This document shows, piece by piece, positions 34,316 to 43,559 of a stretch of DNA of 64,000 nt (within the stretch, counting starts at the first letter, position 1; each line of letters starts with the position of its first letter). A program made the position numbers and the translations under genes. Below the pieces are notes generated by a model that ran no database searches, was not told the DNA's origin, and saw only the letters and a program-made list of their open reading frames with translations. The stretch lies in assembly GCF_003610535.1 (NCBI RefSeq), contig NZ_RAPN01000001.1:62001-126000 (forward strand). The letters are read 5' to 3'. The stretch is from Mangrovibacterium diazotrophicum (GTDB taxonomy: Bacteria; Bacteroidota; Bacteroidia; Bacteroidales; Prolixibacteraceae).

Positions 34316-35274
34316 TCTTCTGCAGCTTCCTCTCCAATTAGCCCGCGACCTGCTTTCTGAATCTGATTTTCTTTCTTCAATGCCTTGAGCGCCTTGTCCA
34401 AAATACCGTTGATGAAGTTGCGGCTTTTTTGCGTGCTATAATATTTCGAAAGCTCAATGTATTCGTTCAAACTCACTTTAGTCGGAATGGACGGGAAGTA
34501 CAAAAATTCGGCAATTGCCATTTCCATAATCAGGTTATCGAGGAAAGCAATTCGCTCAACATCCCAGTTTACGGTGTGTTGTTCAACGATTTTTTTCAAC
34601 TCATCGTGATTCAGCACACATTTGCGGAACAGGTTCTTCACAAAGTCGCTGTCTTCGTCATCCTTGAACATGGGCATCAAAGCCGAGTTCTCGTTGGCAA
34701 ATTCTTTGAATTTCTTCACAGTCTTGATGTTCATGCTAACCACAAAATCAAGATCGTCGTTCCAATAGATGCTTTCTTCTTCCAAAATAGAAGACAATTC
34801 TTCCGATTGCAGGATGATTTCAGCAAACAGCAATTCGAGCACTTTTTTGTCGTCCTGATAGTTTCTTTCCGGTTTCGACATGTATTCGGTGTAGAAATCA
34901 GAATTAACAAGTGCTGTATAAAGTTTCTTGATGAGCTCTGGTTCGTTCGTCCAACTCAGTTTCGACTGTTCCAACTGCTTGATCAGCGCTGCGTTGTTCC
35001 GGATCTGGTAGATCAGGTGGTTGGTGATGAACCGTGTGTTTGGATTCAGGTCTTCTTCGGTTGGGAAGTGTTTTTTCTTGCGGAGTTCGATGATTGAATT
35101 AGCGTGATCCGCAATTTCTACTACTAACTGAAATAAATAATGGTAAAGGTCGTAGGTTTTCTGGACACTGAAAAAGAGTTCTTTTTCGGTTTGGTTAATC
35201 GATTTTTCCGGAGATGTATAGAAGGCGTATAAAACCTGTAATACTTTGGTGCGGATAATTCTTCTGCTAATCAT
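34312..35274 (-). CDS. nusB: transcription antitermination factor NusB (long form)
   Basis: The 320-residue protein is about twice the length of E. coli NusB, as is usual in Bacteroidota. The NusB fold is in the C-terminal half: DELKKIVEQHTVNWDVERIAFLDNLIMEMAIAEFLYFPSIPTKVSLNEYIELSKYYSTQKSRNFINGILDKAL is family-typical in its arrangement. The N-terminal half starts with RRIIRTKVLQVLYAFYTS. NusB pairs with NusE/S10 on boxA RNA during rRNA transcription. A -7 box (TAACTTTG) gives a 28-nt leader. Confidence 0.93.
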   Translation of the reverse strand: MISRRIIRTKVLQVLYAFYTSPEKSINQTEKELFFSVQKTYDLYHYLFQLVVEIADHANSIIELRKKKHFPTEEDLNPNTRFITNHLIYQIRNNAALIKQLEQSKLSWTNEPELIKKLYTALVNSDFYTEYMSKPERNYQDDKKVLELLFAEIILQSEELSSILEEESIYWNDDLDFVVSMNIKTVKKFKEFANENSALMPMFKDDEDSDFVKNLFRKCVLNHDELKKIVEQHTVNWDVERIAFLDNLIMEMAIAEFLYFPSIPTKVSLNEYIELSKYYSTQKSRNFINGILDKALKALKKENQIQKAGRGLIGEEAAEE

Positions 35275-35306
35275 GTTTATAGAACTGTTATCTTTTTAAG
35301 AGGGCA

Positions 35307-35314
35307 CAAAGTTA
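35307..35314 (-). promoter_or_regulatory. -7 promoter box for the nusB operon
   Basis: TAACTTTG on the minus strand matches TAnnTTTG; transcription would begin near 35302. Confidence 0.5.
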
Positions 35315-35344
35315 AAAAATTTATTTAGCCCCGTTCAAAAGCGA

Positions 35345-36085
35345 TCAGCTTTTTTTGTTTTCTTCTTCGTCACCGCTTATGTCCAGATAGTGAGTTTGTT
35401 CCCCTTCTTCCCGGTCTGTGGGCTGATCCGAATCTTCTTCGCTTTCGTCATCATCCTCATCTTCCCAATCAAAACGGCTGCGTTGTGGCCCGTGTTTACG
35501 GTAAAAAATACTCAAAACGAATCCGCTAATCGCTCCCCAAAGGTGGCTTTCCCACGAAACACCCGGTTCGATGGGGAACATTCCCCAGAACATGCCGCCG
35601 TAAAGGAAAACAACGATGATGGAAATCGTCAGCAACTTGACGTCGTTGCGCAGTATGCCGCTAAAAAAAAGGAAAGACCCCAGCCCGTAAATCAGTCCGC
35701 TGGCTCCGATGTGCCAGGCTTCGCGGGCGCCCACCCAAACGCAGATCCCCGAGAAGAGGTAAATGAGCCAGAAAATTCGCCAGGCCAGGTTGCGATAAAA
35801 ATAGAACAAGGCGACCGAAAGCACGAAGAAAGGCACCGAGTTGGCAAAAATGTGTTCGAGGCTGCCGTGAATAAAGGGTGAAAAGATAATTCCTCTTAGT
35901 CCCTCGAGGGTGCGTGGGAAGATGCCGTACTGCGCAAACTGATTGTCGAGAATATTCTCAATGAGGAATACCAACCAAAATCCCAATACAAACAGGGCGG
36001 GGAAGACCATGCTGTATCGGAAGATCTTCTTCTCGATCTCCCGATCCCGGTGGCTTTTGTTGGGATAATAGTTGAATAACGGCAT
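35345..36085 (-). CDS. rhomboid-family intramembrane serine protease
   Basis: The 246-residue protein has about six membrane helices. The catalytic dyad is visible: Ser129 in WHIGASGLIYG and His181 in WESHLWGAISG; the upstream HGSLEHIFANSVPFFVLS loop carries the family-typical HxxxxHxxxN. The C-terminal 45 residues are very acidic (WEDEDDDESEEDSD...) and hydrophilic, a cytosolic tail of unknown purpose. It cleaves membrane-spanning substrates within the bilayer. Its start codon abuts the stop of the threonine aldolase gene, so the two are one transcript. Confidence 0.93.
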   Translation of the reverse strand: MPLFNYYPNKSHRDREIEKKIFRYSMVFPALFVLGFWLVFLIENILDNQFAQYGIFPRTLEGLRGIIFSPFIHGSLEHIFANSVPFFVLSVALFYFYRNLAWRIFWLIYLFSGICVWVGAREAWHIGASGLIYGLGSFLFFSGILRNDVKLLTISIIVVFLYGGMFWGMFPIEPGVSWESHLWGAISGFVLSIFYRKHGPQRSRFDWEDEDDDESEEDSDQPTDREEGEQTHYLDISGDEEENKKS

Positions 36086-37111
36086 TTACAATAATTCTTT
36101 CAGCGCCTTGGCAAAACCGAAAACATCTTCTTCGGTGGTGTCGAACGAGGTCATCCAACGAACCTCGGAGCGCGATTCATCCCAAATATAAAAGAAATAT
36201 TGCTCTTGCAGCTTCGGGATAATTTCGGCCGGAATAATGGCGAAGACCCCGTTGGCCTGCGTTTTTTGAGTCAATCTAACGCCCGAAATTTTGGCTACTT
36301 CGCTCTCTAAAAGCAGTGCCATTTTATTAGCGTGAAGTGCATTGGTTTTCCACAAATCATTTTCAAAATAGGCCAGAAACTGAGCACTGATGAAACGCAT
36401 TTTCGAGTACAGTTGCATGCTTTGTTTGCGGATGTATTTGGTAAAACGCGATTGTTGCGGGTTGAAGAAAATTACAGCTTCACCCATCATCATTCCGTTC
36501 TTAGTTCCACCGAATGAAAGGACGTCGATTCCGGCATCGCGGGTAAACGCTTTGAAAGGTAAACCCAATGCTGCCGCGGCATTCGCAATGCGGGCTCCGT
36601 CCATGTGAACGAACAAATCGTATTCATGCGCCAGTTTGGTAATGGCTTTAATTTCTTCGACTGTATATAATGTACCAAGTTCGGTTACCTGCGAAATGGA
36701 AATGACGCCCGGCTGAGCGTGGTGCTCAAACCCGAAGCCATGCAGGTGTTTTTTGATTTCCTCCGGGTAGATTTTGCCTTCCCGTGTTTTAATCGGAATT
36801 AGCTTGCAGCCGGTTAGTTTTTCGGGCGCCCCGCATTCATCGACCTGGATGTGTGCTGTTTCGGCGCAAAGAACCGAATTGAAGCTTTGGCTCAGGCTAG
36901 CCAGCGAAATGACATTGGCGCCAGTGCCGTTGAAGGCGAAGTAAACGTCGATGTCGTCACCAAATTCCTGCTTAAAACGTTCAACAGCTTTTGCGGTTAT
37001 CGGGTCGCCGCCGTAACCAACCATGTGGCCGTTGTTAACTTCGCTCATGGCCTGCATAATGGCCGAGTGAACTCCGGCGTTATTGTCGCTTGCAAAACCT
37101 CTTTGATTCAT
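36086..37111 (-). CDS. ltaE: low-specificity L-threonine aldolase-like PLP enzyme
   Basis: The 341-residue fold-type-I PLP enzyme has SDNNAGVHSAIMQAMSE near the N terminus, FNGTGANVISLASL, the Asp of HMDGARIANAAAALG and the PLP lysine in SFGGTKNGMMMGEAV. This combination fits the threonine aldolase/beta-eliminating lyase group, which splits threonine to glycine and acetaldehyde. The reading frame downstream joins the rhomboid gene with no gap. A -7 box (TAAGTTTG) lies at 37156-37163. Confidence 0.9.
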   Translation of the reverse strand: MNQRGFASDNNAGVHSAIMQAMSEVNNGHMVGYGGDPITAKAVERFKQEFGDDIDVYFAFNGTGANVISLASLSQSFNSVLCAETAHIQVDECGAPEKLTGCKLIPIKTREGKIYPEEIKKHLHGFGFEHHAQPGVISISQVTELGTLYTVEEIKAITKLAHEYDLFVHMDGARIANAAAALGLPFKAFTRDAGIDVLSFGGTKNGMMMGEAVIFFNPQQSRFTKYIRKQSMQLYSKMRFISAQFLAYFENDLWKTNALHANKMALLLESEVAKISGVRLTQKTQANGVFAIIPAEIIPKLQEQYFFYIWDESRSEVRWMTSFDTTEEDVFGFAKALKELL

Positions 37112-37155
37112 TTAGGGTGAAATTTCGGATTAATTGAATTGTTGTATCAAAAGAC

Positions 37156-37163
37156 CAAACTTA
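37156..37163 (-). promoter_or_regulatory. -7 promoter box for ltaE-rhomboid
   Basis: TAAGTTTG on the minus strand matches TAnnTTTG, with a leader of about 40 nt. Confidence 0.45.
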
Positions 37164-37334
37164 AAAATTTGCTCCCAATTTAACGAACCCAAGTCAGGTC
37201 ATTTTCGAAAGTCGGTAATTTATTGGCGAAGTTGATTTGTTTGGGGGTATGATGCTGTCCGTCGCAGGATGTTTTCAACTTTTAGCCCAAACGCGTGTTA
37301 TGACATTACGCTAACCAACAATCAACAACAGCTA

Positions 37335-38642
37335 ATGAACAAGCAAGAAGTAGCAATTTTCTGGTTCCGGCGCGATTTGCGGGCTGACGACAATCATGGT
37401 TTTTACCAAGCTTTAACTTCCGGCCGTCCGGTACTTCCCATTTTCATTTTTGACACGGAGATTTTAAACGATCTGGAGCAGACCGATTCGCGGGTAACTT
37501 TTATTCTGCACGAAGTACAAAAGTTGCAGGATTTGTTTGAGCAAAACGGCAGTACCTTTTGGATTTACCAGGGAAAGCCGCTGGATGCTTTCAAGCGTTT
37601 GTTGACAGAGTATGCGGTGGCAGAAGTGTTCACCAACCTGGATTACGAGCCTTATGCCCGTGAGCGCGACAAATTGGTTTACGAGTACTTGGGAACACAG
37701 AACATTCGCCTTCGAGCTTTTAAAGACCAGGTGATTTTTCACAAAAACGAGGTGGTCAAAGCGGACGGTAAACCATACACGGTGTTTACGCCCTACAGTA
37801 AAACATGGCTTTCCAAATTAACTTCGCGTGACTACGAAGCTTTCCCTTCGGAAAAACATTTGGGGAATTTGGTGCAGACCGATCCACTGCCAAAATACCA
37901 TCACCCGGATCTTGGATTTAAACACGGGCCATACAATGTTCCTCCGTTGGAACTGAATGTTTCGCTGATGGAATCGTATGCCGAGAACCGAGATTTTCCA
38001 GCAGTGGCGGGCACTTCGCGGTTAGGAGTCCATCTTCGTTTTGGTACGGTTAGTATCCGGAAGGTGACGGCAGAAGCAGTCAAACATTCGTCAACTTTTT
38101 TGAATGAATTGATTTGGCGAAATTTCTACATGGACATTTTGTGGCATTTTCCGCATGTAGCCCAATCGTCATTCAAACCGGCTTACGATTTTATAGCCTG
38201 GGATAACTCTGAAAAACTTTTTGCCCGCTGGTGCGAAGGAACAACCGGTTACCCGCTGGTGGATGCCGGCATGCGCGAACTTAGCGCTACCGGGTACATG
38301 CACAACCGGGTGCGCATGGTAACCGCCAGTTTCCTCTGCAAGCACTTGCTGATTGACTGGCATTGGGGAGAAGCCTGGTTTGCCGAAAAGCTGCTCGATT
38401 TTGAACTGGCCTCAAATAACGGGGGCTGGCAGTGGGCTGCCGGATCGGGTTGCGATGCGGCGCCGTATTTCCGGGTGTTCAACCCCGAATTGCAGCAGCA
38501 GAAGTTCGATGCCGACTTTCGATACATTAAAAAATGGGTGCCCGAATACGGCACGTCGGCTTATCCGTCGCCGATTGTTGAGCACAAAACGGCACGGGAA
38601 CGGGCTATTCGCGTTTACAAGGAAGCATTGAATGAACGATAG
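37335..38642 (+). CDS. phrB: cryptochrome/deoxyribodipyrimidine photolyase (class I type)
   Basis: Counting from the ATG the protein has 435 residues; the frame extends upstream to TTG-like starts without homology. The N-terminal antenna-binding domain starts with VAIFWFRRDLRADDNHG. The FAD domain shows GTSRLGVHLRFGTVSIRKV, LIWRNFYMDILWHFPHV, WCEGTTGYPLVDAGMRELSATGYMHNR and NNGGWQWAAGSGCDAAPYFRVFNP, all strongly conserved in CPD photolyases. It repairs UV-made pyrimidine dimers with blue light. It is monocistronic. Confidence 0.93.
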   Translation: MNKQEVAIFWFRRDLRADDNHGFYQALTSGRPVLPIFIFDTEILNDLEQTDSRVTFILHEVQKLQDLFEQNGSTFWIYQGKPLDAFKRLLTEYAVAEVFTNLDYEPYARERDKLVYEYLGTQNIRLRAFKDQVIFHKNEVVKADGKPYTVFTPYSKTWLSKLTSRDYEAFPSEKHLGNLVQTDPLPKYHHPDLGFKHGPYNVPPLELNVSLMESYAENRDFPAVAGTSRLGVHLRFGTVSIRKVTAEAVKHSSTFLNELIWRNFYMDILWHFPHVAQSSFKPAYDFIAWDNSEKLFARWCEGTTGYPLVDAGMRELSATGYMHNRVRMVTASFLCKHLLIDWHWGEAWFAEKLLDFELASNNGGWQWAAGSGCDAAPYFRVFNPELQQQKFDADFRYIKKWVPEYGTSAYPSPIVEHKTARERAIRVYKEALNER

Positions 38643-38656
38643 TCGGAGAGCAGGGG

Positions 38657-38698
38657 TTTAAAGGATGACATCTCTTCGAAAAGATGTCATCCTTTAAA
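38657..38698. terminator. long perfect hairpin after phrB (probable terminator)
   Basis: Two perfect 17-bp arms (TTTAAAGGATGACATCT and its complement at 38682-38698) enclose an 8-nt loop. No strong T run follows on either strand, so it may be a transcript-end stabiliser as well as a terminator. Confidence 0.6.
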
Positions 38699-38715
38699 TT
38701 CAGATAACTTAAAAA

Positions 38716-38755
38716 CGAAAAAGGATGCTACCCGTTAGAGCAACACCCTTCATTC
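38716..38755 (-). terminator. weak terminator-like hairpin after ygiQ
   Basis: On the minus strand AAGGGTGTTGCT and AGCATCCTT form an imperfect stem followed by TTTTTCGTTTTT. It lies about 30-70 bp beyond the ygiQ stop. Confidence 0.4.
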
Positions 38756-38783
38756 TAAATATAATCTTTAACCTATAAACGTT

Positions 38784-40625
38784 TTAATTCAGGATCTTTT
38801 TCAACAGATCCGGTCGGTTTAAACGAGTCAACTCTTCGCGGATTTCGCGTTGGTATTCACGTTTGTACCAGAAGAAGAACTTGCGCTGGCTCAGCTTTTC
38901 CTTTTTGCTTTTGGCGGTAAACACTTCCTCCATGGTGTACGGGTGGAACCCGGTGTAGAAGATCACCGTTGCCAATGTCATTGGCGTAGGGGTGAAGTCC
39001 TGTACCTGTTCCAGTTTGAAGTCAAGCTGTTTGGTCTCGGCTGCCAGGTTGGCCATGTCGGTACTTTTACAACCCGGGTGACTGGAGATGAAATAAGGAA
39101 CCAGCTGTTGGTTCAGCCCTTCCTGCTTATTAATCTCGTTAAACACCTTGTTCAATTTATAGAACAATCCAAACGAAGGTTTCCGCATAATGCGAAGCAC
39201 GTCGTCTGACGTGTGTTCCGGAGCCACTTTCAACCGGCCCGATACGTGGTGTTTCACCACTTCACGCAGGTATTCCATATTATTTTTGTTGACCTGCTTG
39301 TCTTTGGTTTCGTGCAGAATCATATCGTAGCGAATACCGCTCCCAATGAAGGCTTTCTTCACTTTTGGGTGCTTGCGAACCTCTTTGTACAGGTCGAGCA
39401 TTGGTTTGTGATCGATGTTCAGGTTTTTGCAGACATCGGGCCAAATACACGACGGACGCTTGCACTTGTTGCAAATTTCCTGGTGAATACCTTTCATCTG
39501 GTACATGTTGGCCGAAGGGCCCCCCAAGTCCGAAATGTAGCCTTTGAAGTCGGGCATTTCGGTCACCTTGTCCAGTTCGCGCATCACGGAAGCCTGCGAA
39601 CGGCTGGCAATAAATTTGCCCTGGTGGGCCGAAATGGTGCAGAAAGTACATCCGCCAAAACATCCCCGGTGAATGTTGATTGAGTGACGAATCATATCGT
39701 AGGCAGGGATCGGCTCTTTGCTCTTGTATTTCGGGTGTGGCAAGCGCGTATAAGGCAACTCGTACACACGGTCAATTTCTTTTTCCTCCATCGGCGGCCA
39801 CGGCGGGTTTACAACCACCTGCTTGTCACCGGTACGCTGGATCAGCTTGTTGGCTTCAACTTTATTCGACTCTTCTTCGATGTGCATAAAGTTGTGCGCA
39901 AACTTTTTCTTATCCTGCAGGCACTCCTCAAAGGAATACAAGTCGAAGGTATTCCATTTCTTCTGTGTTGCGTAATGCTCGTCCTCGTCAACCAGGAATG
40001 CCGTTTGCGGCAGGTTGGTCAAACTCTGAGGATTCACGCCTTTTTGTACCAATCGGGCGTAATCAACAATTGATTTTTCACCCATTCCGTAGAACAGCAA
40101 ATCAGCTTTCGAATCGATCAGAATCGAAGGTTTCAGTTTGTTTTGCCAGTAATCGAAGTGTGTAACACGGCGCAGCGACGCTTCAATACCACCAATTACC
40201 AACGGAATTTCCGGGTAAAGTTTCTTCAGAATATTGCTGTATACAATGGTGGCATAATCCGGCCGCTTGTCGGCTTGTCCGCCGGGAGTGTACGCATCGT
40301 TGTGGCGTTTGCGCTTGTTCGCCGTGTAGTGGTTCACCATCGAGTCCATGTTGCCCGAGGTAACGGCAAAGAAAAGTCGGGGAGTTCCCAGCTTTTTAAA
40401 GTCGCGCAGGTCGTCCTGCCAGTTTGGTTGCGGCACAATGGCCACACGCAGACCTTCTGCTTCCAAAACACGGCCAATTACGGCAGCGCCAAACGATGGG
40501 TGGTCAACATAGGCATCACCCGTAAACAAAATGACATCCAGTTGGTCCCAACCTCGCTCTTCAACTTCTTTCTTGGTTGTTGGTAACCAATCGGTTGTTT
40601 TGTATTTCTGATAAAGTAAATTCAC
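38784..40625 (-). CDS. YgiQ-family radical SAM protein
   Basis: The GTG at 40625 (613 residues) is preferred over the ATG at 40676: a -7 box TACCTTTG at 40653-40660 lies between them, so transcription should start near 40648, and family members begin a few residues before DWLPTTKKEVEERGWDQLDVIL. The protein has a B12-binding-like N-terminal domain (DAYVDHPSFGAAVIG), the radical SAM cluster RGCFGGCTFCTI (nt 39640-39670) and a long C-terminal part with VAPEHTSDDVLRIMRKP and FISSHPGCK. It probably performs a SAM-radical reaction in the cytosol; the substrate is unknown. It is monocistronic. Confidence 0.87.
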   Translation of the reverse strand: MNLLYQKYKTTDWLPTTKKEVEERGWDQLDVILFTGDAYVDHPSFGAAVIGRVLEAEGLRVAIVPQPNWQDDLRDFKKLGTPRLFFAVTSGNMDSMVNHYTANKRKRHNDAYTPGGQADKRPDYATIVYSNILKKLYPEIPLVIGGIEASLRRVTHFDYWQNKLKPSILIDSKADLLFYGMGEKSIVDYARLVQKGVNPQSLTNLPQTAFLVDEDEHYATQKKWNTFDLYSFEECLQDKKKFAHNFMHIEEESNKVEANKLIQRTGDKQVVVNPPWPPMEEKEIDRVYELPYTRLPHPKYKSKEPIPAYDMIRHSINIHRGCFGGCTFCTISAHQGKFIASRSQASVMRELDKVTEMPDFKGYISDLGGPSANMYQMKGIHQEICNKCKRPSCIWPDVCKNLNIDHKPMLDLYKEVRKHPKVKKAFIGSGIRYDMILHETKDKQVNKNNMEYLREVVKHHVSGRLKVAPEHTSDDVLRIMRKPSFGLFYKLNKVFNEINKQEGLNQQLVPYFISSHPGCKSTDMANLAAETKQLDFKLEQVQDFTPTPMTLATVIFYTGFHPYTMEEVFTAKSKKEKLSQRKFFFWYKREYQREIREELTRLNRPDLLKKILN

Positions 40626-40652
40626 TCGTCTTGTCCAATTATAATTGTGGTG

Positions 40653-40660
40653 CAAAGGTA
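40653..40660 (-). promoter_or_regulatory. -7 promoter box that decides the ygiQ start
   Basis: TACCTTTG on the minus strand matches TAnnTTTG but lies downstream of the ATG at 40676, which favours the GTG start at 40625. Confidence 0.45.
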
Positions 40661-40806
40661 ATTGGCTTTTAGTCATTTTAAAAGACTTTTGGGTCTTATT
40701 TTTAATGAACTCAGGTAGACAAAGTGGATTTTATAAAAAATTAGTGGGCAATTGTGACGAAATAGAAATTAGATTTTTACATTTAGCATCCTATTTTAAC
40801 GACTGA

Positions 40807-42597
40807 ATGGAATTAGTAAATCCGAAGGATATCCTGAAAGCCAGTCCGTATCTGGCTTATCTTGGAGGAGAGAATTTGGCGAAGTTTATCATGTATGTTT
40901 TGCGCTTTAGTAAGCTGAATAAAATATACCAGCAGATTGCCGATAAACATGGAGTGGAATTTATAGATGCGCTGATCGACCTACTGGAAGTAAACTACGA
41001 GTTCGACGAGCGTGATCTGAAAAAAATCCCGAAAGAAGGTCCTTTCATAGTGGTTGCCAACCATCCGTTCGGCGGGCTGGACGGTATTCTGCTTATAAAA
41101 CTGATTAGCCAGGTTCGACCCGACGTGAAGGTACTGGCGAATTTCCTGTTGAAACGGATTGAGCCGATATCCGATTTCTTCATGGGCGTGAATCCGTTTG
41201 AATCGCACAAGGAAGCGGGCTCGAGCATAGGTGGTGTGAAGAACGCACTGGAGCATGTGAAGAAAGGTGGTGCGCTGTGTATTTTCCCGGCCGGTGAAGT
41301 TTCGAGCTATGATGCCGATAATAAAATTACTGACCGCCAATGGCAATACCCGGTGCTGAAATTTATTAAGAAAGCGAATGTGCCGGTTGTGCCGATTTAT
41401 TTCAATGGAAAAAACTCGCGGCTATTTCATTTAATCGGGAAAATTCACCCGAATCTTCGCACGGCCAAGCTGCCGTCAGAATTGCTCAATAAGAAAAACA
41501 AGCTTGTTAAAATCCGGATTGGGATGCCCATTTCGGTGAAAGAACAGGCGAATTTCCCGGAGATTTACCAATTTGGGCGCTACTTGCGAGCTAAAACTTA
41601 CAGTTTGTGCAGCAGTATCGAGGTGAAACGCTTTTTTAATTATTCGCTGAAGCGTCACACGAAAGCTGAGCCAATTGTTCCGCCTACTCCGCCTGATTTG
41701 ATTCGGGAAGAGATTGCTCAACTGAGCAGTGAACACTTTCTGTTCAAACTGAAAAACTTTTCAGTGTACTGTTGCCCGACACCAAAAATTCCGAACCTGC
41801 TGAACGAGATTGGCCGTTTGCGCGAGATCACTTTCCGCGAAGTGGGCGAAGGCACCAATCAGAGCATCGACCTGGACGAATTTGATTTGTACTATAACCA
41901 GTTGTTTATTTGGGACGATGACGCCCAAAAACTGGTCGGCGCATACCGGATTGGTAAAGGTGCGGATATTTTGCACGACTACGGAACGGCCGGTTTCTAC
42001 CTGCAAAGTCTCTTTAAAATGAAGGAAAGCTTTGAACCGGTTCTGCAGCAATCGCTCGAGTTGGGCCGCTCGTTTGTGGTCAAAGAATACCAACGCCAGC
42101 CCATGTCGCTGTTCCTGCTTTGGAAAGGAATTTTGTACTTCCTGTTAAAGAACCCGGAGTACCGTTACCTGATCGGGCCGGTGAGCATCAGCAACAATTA
42201 TTCGAAGATTTCGAAAGAGCTGATCATCAAATTTATCATGACCCATCATTTCGATTGGAACATGGCACGGTTCATAAAGCCTCGGAAGGCTTTCAAATTT
42301 AAAAGCGAAGATCCCAACATCAATGTCATTATGGAAAATTTGGGTGATATCAATATGCTTGACAAGTTTATCGGCGACGTAGATGAACTGAATACTGGGC
42401 TCCCTGTATTGCTGAAGAAATACATCAAGCTGAATGCGAAAATTGTCGGTTTCAATGTCGACCCAAAATTCAACAATTGCCTCGATGGGCTGATCTTGCT
42501 GGATGTGATGGACGTCCCGAAGAGCACCATCGAATCGCTGTCGAAAGAGGTAAATGACGGTTCCATTTTAAATCGCTTTTATTCCCATCGTGAATAG
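40807..42597 (+). CDS. fused PlsC-type / OlsB-type acyltransferase (aminolipid synthesis candidate)
   Basis: The 596-residue protein has two enzymes in one chain. The first (about 60-290) is a lysophospholipid O-acyltransferase: NHPFGGLDG holds His86 and Asp92, followed by FMGVNPFESHKEAGSSIGGVK and CIFPAGEVSSY. The second (about 310-590) resembles the N-acyltransferase OlsB: LVGAYRIGKG, ELGRSFVVKEYQRQPMSLFLLWKGI and the end FNVDPKFNNCLDGLILLDV. Such a pair can N-acylate and then O-acylate an amino acid, making ornithine or glycine lipids; which one is inference. It precedes the cytochrome cluster on the same strand by 91 bp, but nothing shows a shared transcript. Confidence 0.85.
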   Translation: MELVNPKDILKASPYLAYLGGENLAKFIMYVLRFSKLNKIYQQIADKHGVEFIDALIDLLEVNYEFDERDLKKIPKEGPFIVVANHPFGGLDGILLIKLISQVRPDVKVLANFLLKRIEPISDFFMGVNPFESHKEAGSSIGGVKNALEHVKKGGALCIFPAGEVSSYDADNKITDRQWQYPVLKFIKKANVPVVPIYFNGKNSRLFHLIGKIHPNLRTAKLPSELLNKKNKLVKIRIGMPISVKEQANFPEIYQFGRYLRAKTYSLCSSIEVKRFFNYSLKRHTKAEPIVPPTPPDLIREEIAQLSSEHFLFKLKNFSVYCCPTPKIPNLLNEIGRLREITFREVGEGTNQSIDLDEFDLYYNQLFIWDDDAQKLVGAYRIGKGADILHDYGTAGFYLQSLFKMKESFEPVLQQSLELGRSFVVKEYQRQPMSLFLLWKGILYFLLKNPEYRYLIGPVSISNNYSKISKELIIKFIMTHHFDWNMARFIKPRKAFKFKSEDPNINVIMENLGDINMLDKFIGDVDELNTGLPVLLKKYIKLNAKIVGFNVDPKFNNCLDGLILLDVMDVPKSTIESLSKEVNDGSILNRFYSHRE

Positions 42598-42688
42598 TCA
42601 ACAGGCGTCAGATTATAGCTGATGCTAAACCTGTTATAGAACTATTGGTAGACTACCACGCCTTTTTCTTTCGTTTGAAAAGGAAAAG

Positions 42689-43558
42689 ATGAGGCAGACC
42701 TGGCGCTTGGTTTCTCGCACGACTATGGTTCTGATAGTCGTGTTTACTTTCTTCTTTTTGCTATTGGAAGGCTATTCCTATTATCGTTTGGGAATTGAAG
42801 ATCGTTTTTACCACGCTCAGCATCAATTGTTGAAGCCAAGCGGTTTACTGGGGCATGGCTTGGGAATCATCGGCTCGTCTCTGATCGTGATTGGAGTATG
42901 CATGTACATGATTCGTAAGCGCGTACGTCGGTTTTCGCGCATCGGTGTACTGAAATACTGGCTTGAATTTCATATTTTCCTTTGCTCGTTGGGACCTGTT
43001 CTGGTCCTGTTTCACACGGCTTTTAAATTCGGCGGAATTGTTTCTGTTAGTTTTTGGTGTATGGTTGCAGTGGTCGTCAGTGGTATTATTGGCCGGTACA
43101 TCTACCTGCAAATTCCGCATACCATCGAGGGGCGCGAAATGAGTCTGGCAGAGTTGGAAATGAAGAAGGCTCATTTTAAAGTGTTGTTGCAGGAAAAGTA
43201 CCAACTCAATTCGCCGCTTGCCGATGAGATTTTGCAAGCCGTAAAGGCTCGGCCGAGCCGGCCGGGCGGGGAAAGTATTAGCCGATTTGTCGAAAAACTT
43301 TTGTTTCAACACAAATTACTTCAACGAGTCAGAATGCTTCTGAGAACGAACCATTTCGAACCCCAAACGCGTAAAGAACTATTGCGTTTAATTCGGTATG
43401 AAATCAGCCTGAATCGTAAAATTGACCGCCTCGTTACCATGCAAAACTTGTTTCGTTATTGGCATGTAGCGCATTTGCCTTTTGCATTGGTGATGCTGTT
43501 GATCATGCTGATTCATATTGGTGTTGCACTGGCTTTTGGTTACCGATGGATCTTTTGA
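42689..43558 (+). CDS. membrane cytochrome b-like protein (di-heme candidate)
   Basis: The 289-residue protein has five hydrophobic helices (about 12-28, 53-76, 92-112, 115-140 and 258-284) and one long soluble loop (141-257). Two helices carry His pairs spaced by 14 residues: His95/His109 and His262/His276, the pattern by which helix pairs hold two b-type hemes across a bilayer. His56 and His259 are additional candidates. It therefore probably passes electrons across the inner membrane, like the anchor subunits of quinol dehydrogenases. The next gene, an Fe-S/FAD protein, starts 1 nt beyond its stop, so they likely form one complex. No close family name is recognised. Confidence 0.75.
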   Translation: MRQTWRLVSRTTMVLIVVFTFFFLLLEGYSYYRLGIEDRFYHAQHQLLKPSGLLGHGLGIIGSSLIVIGVCMYMIRKRVRRFSRIGVLKYWLEFHIFLCSLGPVLVLFHTAFKFGGIVSVSFWCMVAVVVSGIIGRYIYLQIPHTIEGREMSLAELEMKKAHFKVLLQEKYQLNSPLADEILQAVKARPSRPGGESISRFVEKLLFQHKLLQRVRMLLRTNHFEPQTRKELLRLIRYEISLNRKIDRLVTMQNLFRYWHVAHLPFALVMLLIMLIHIGVALAFGYRWIF

Positions 43559-43559
43559 T

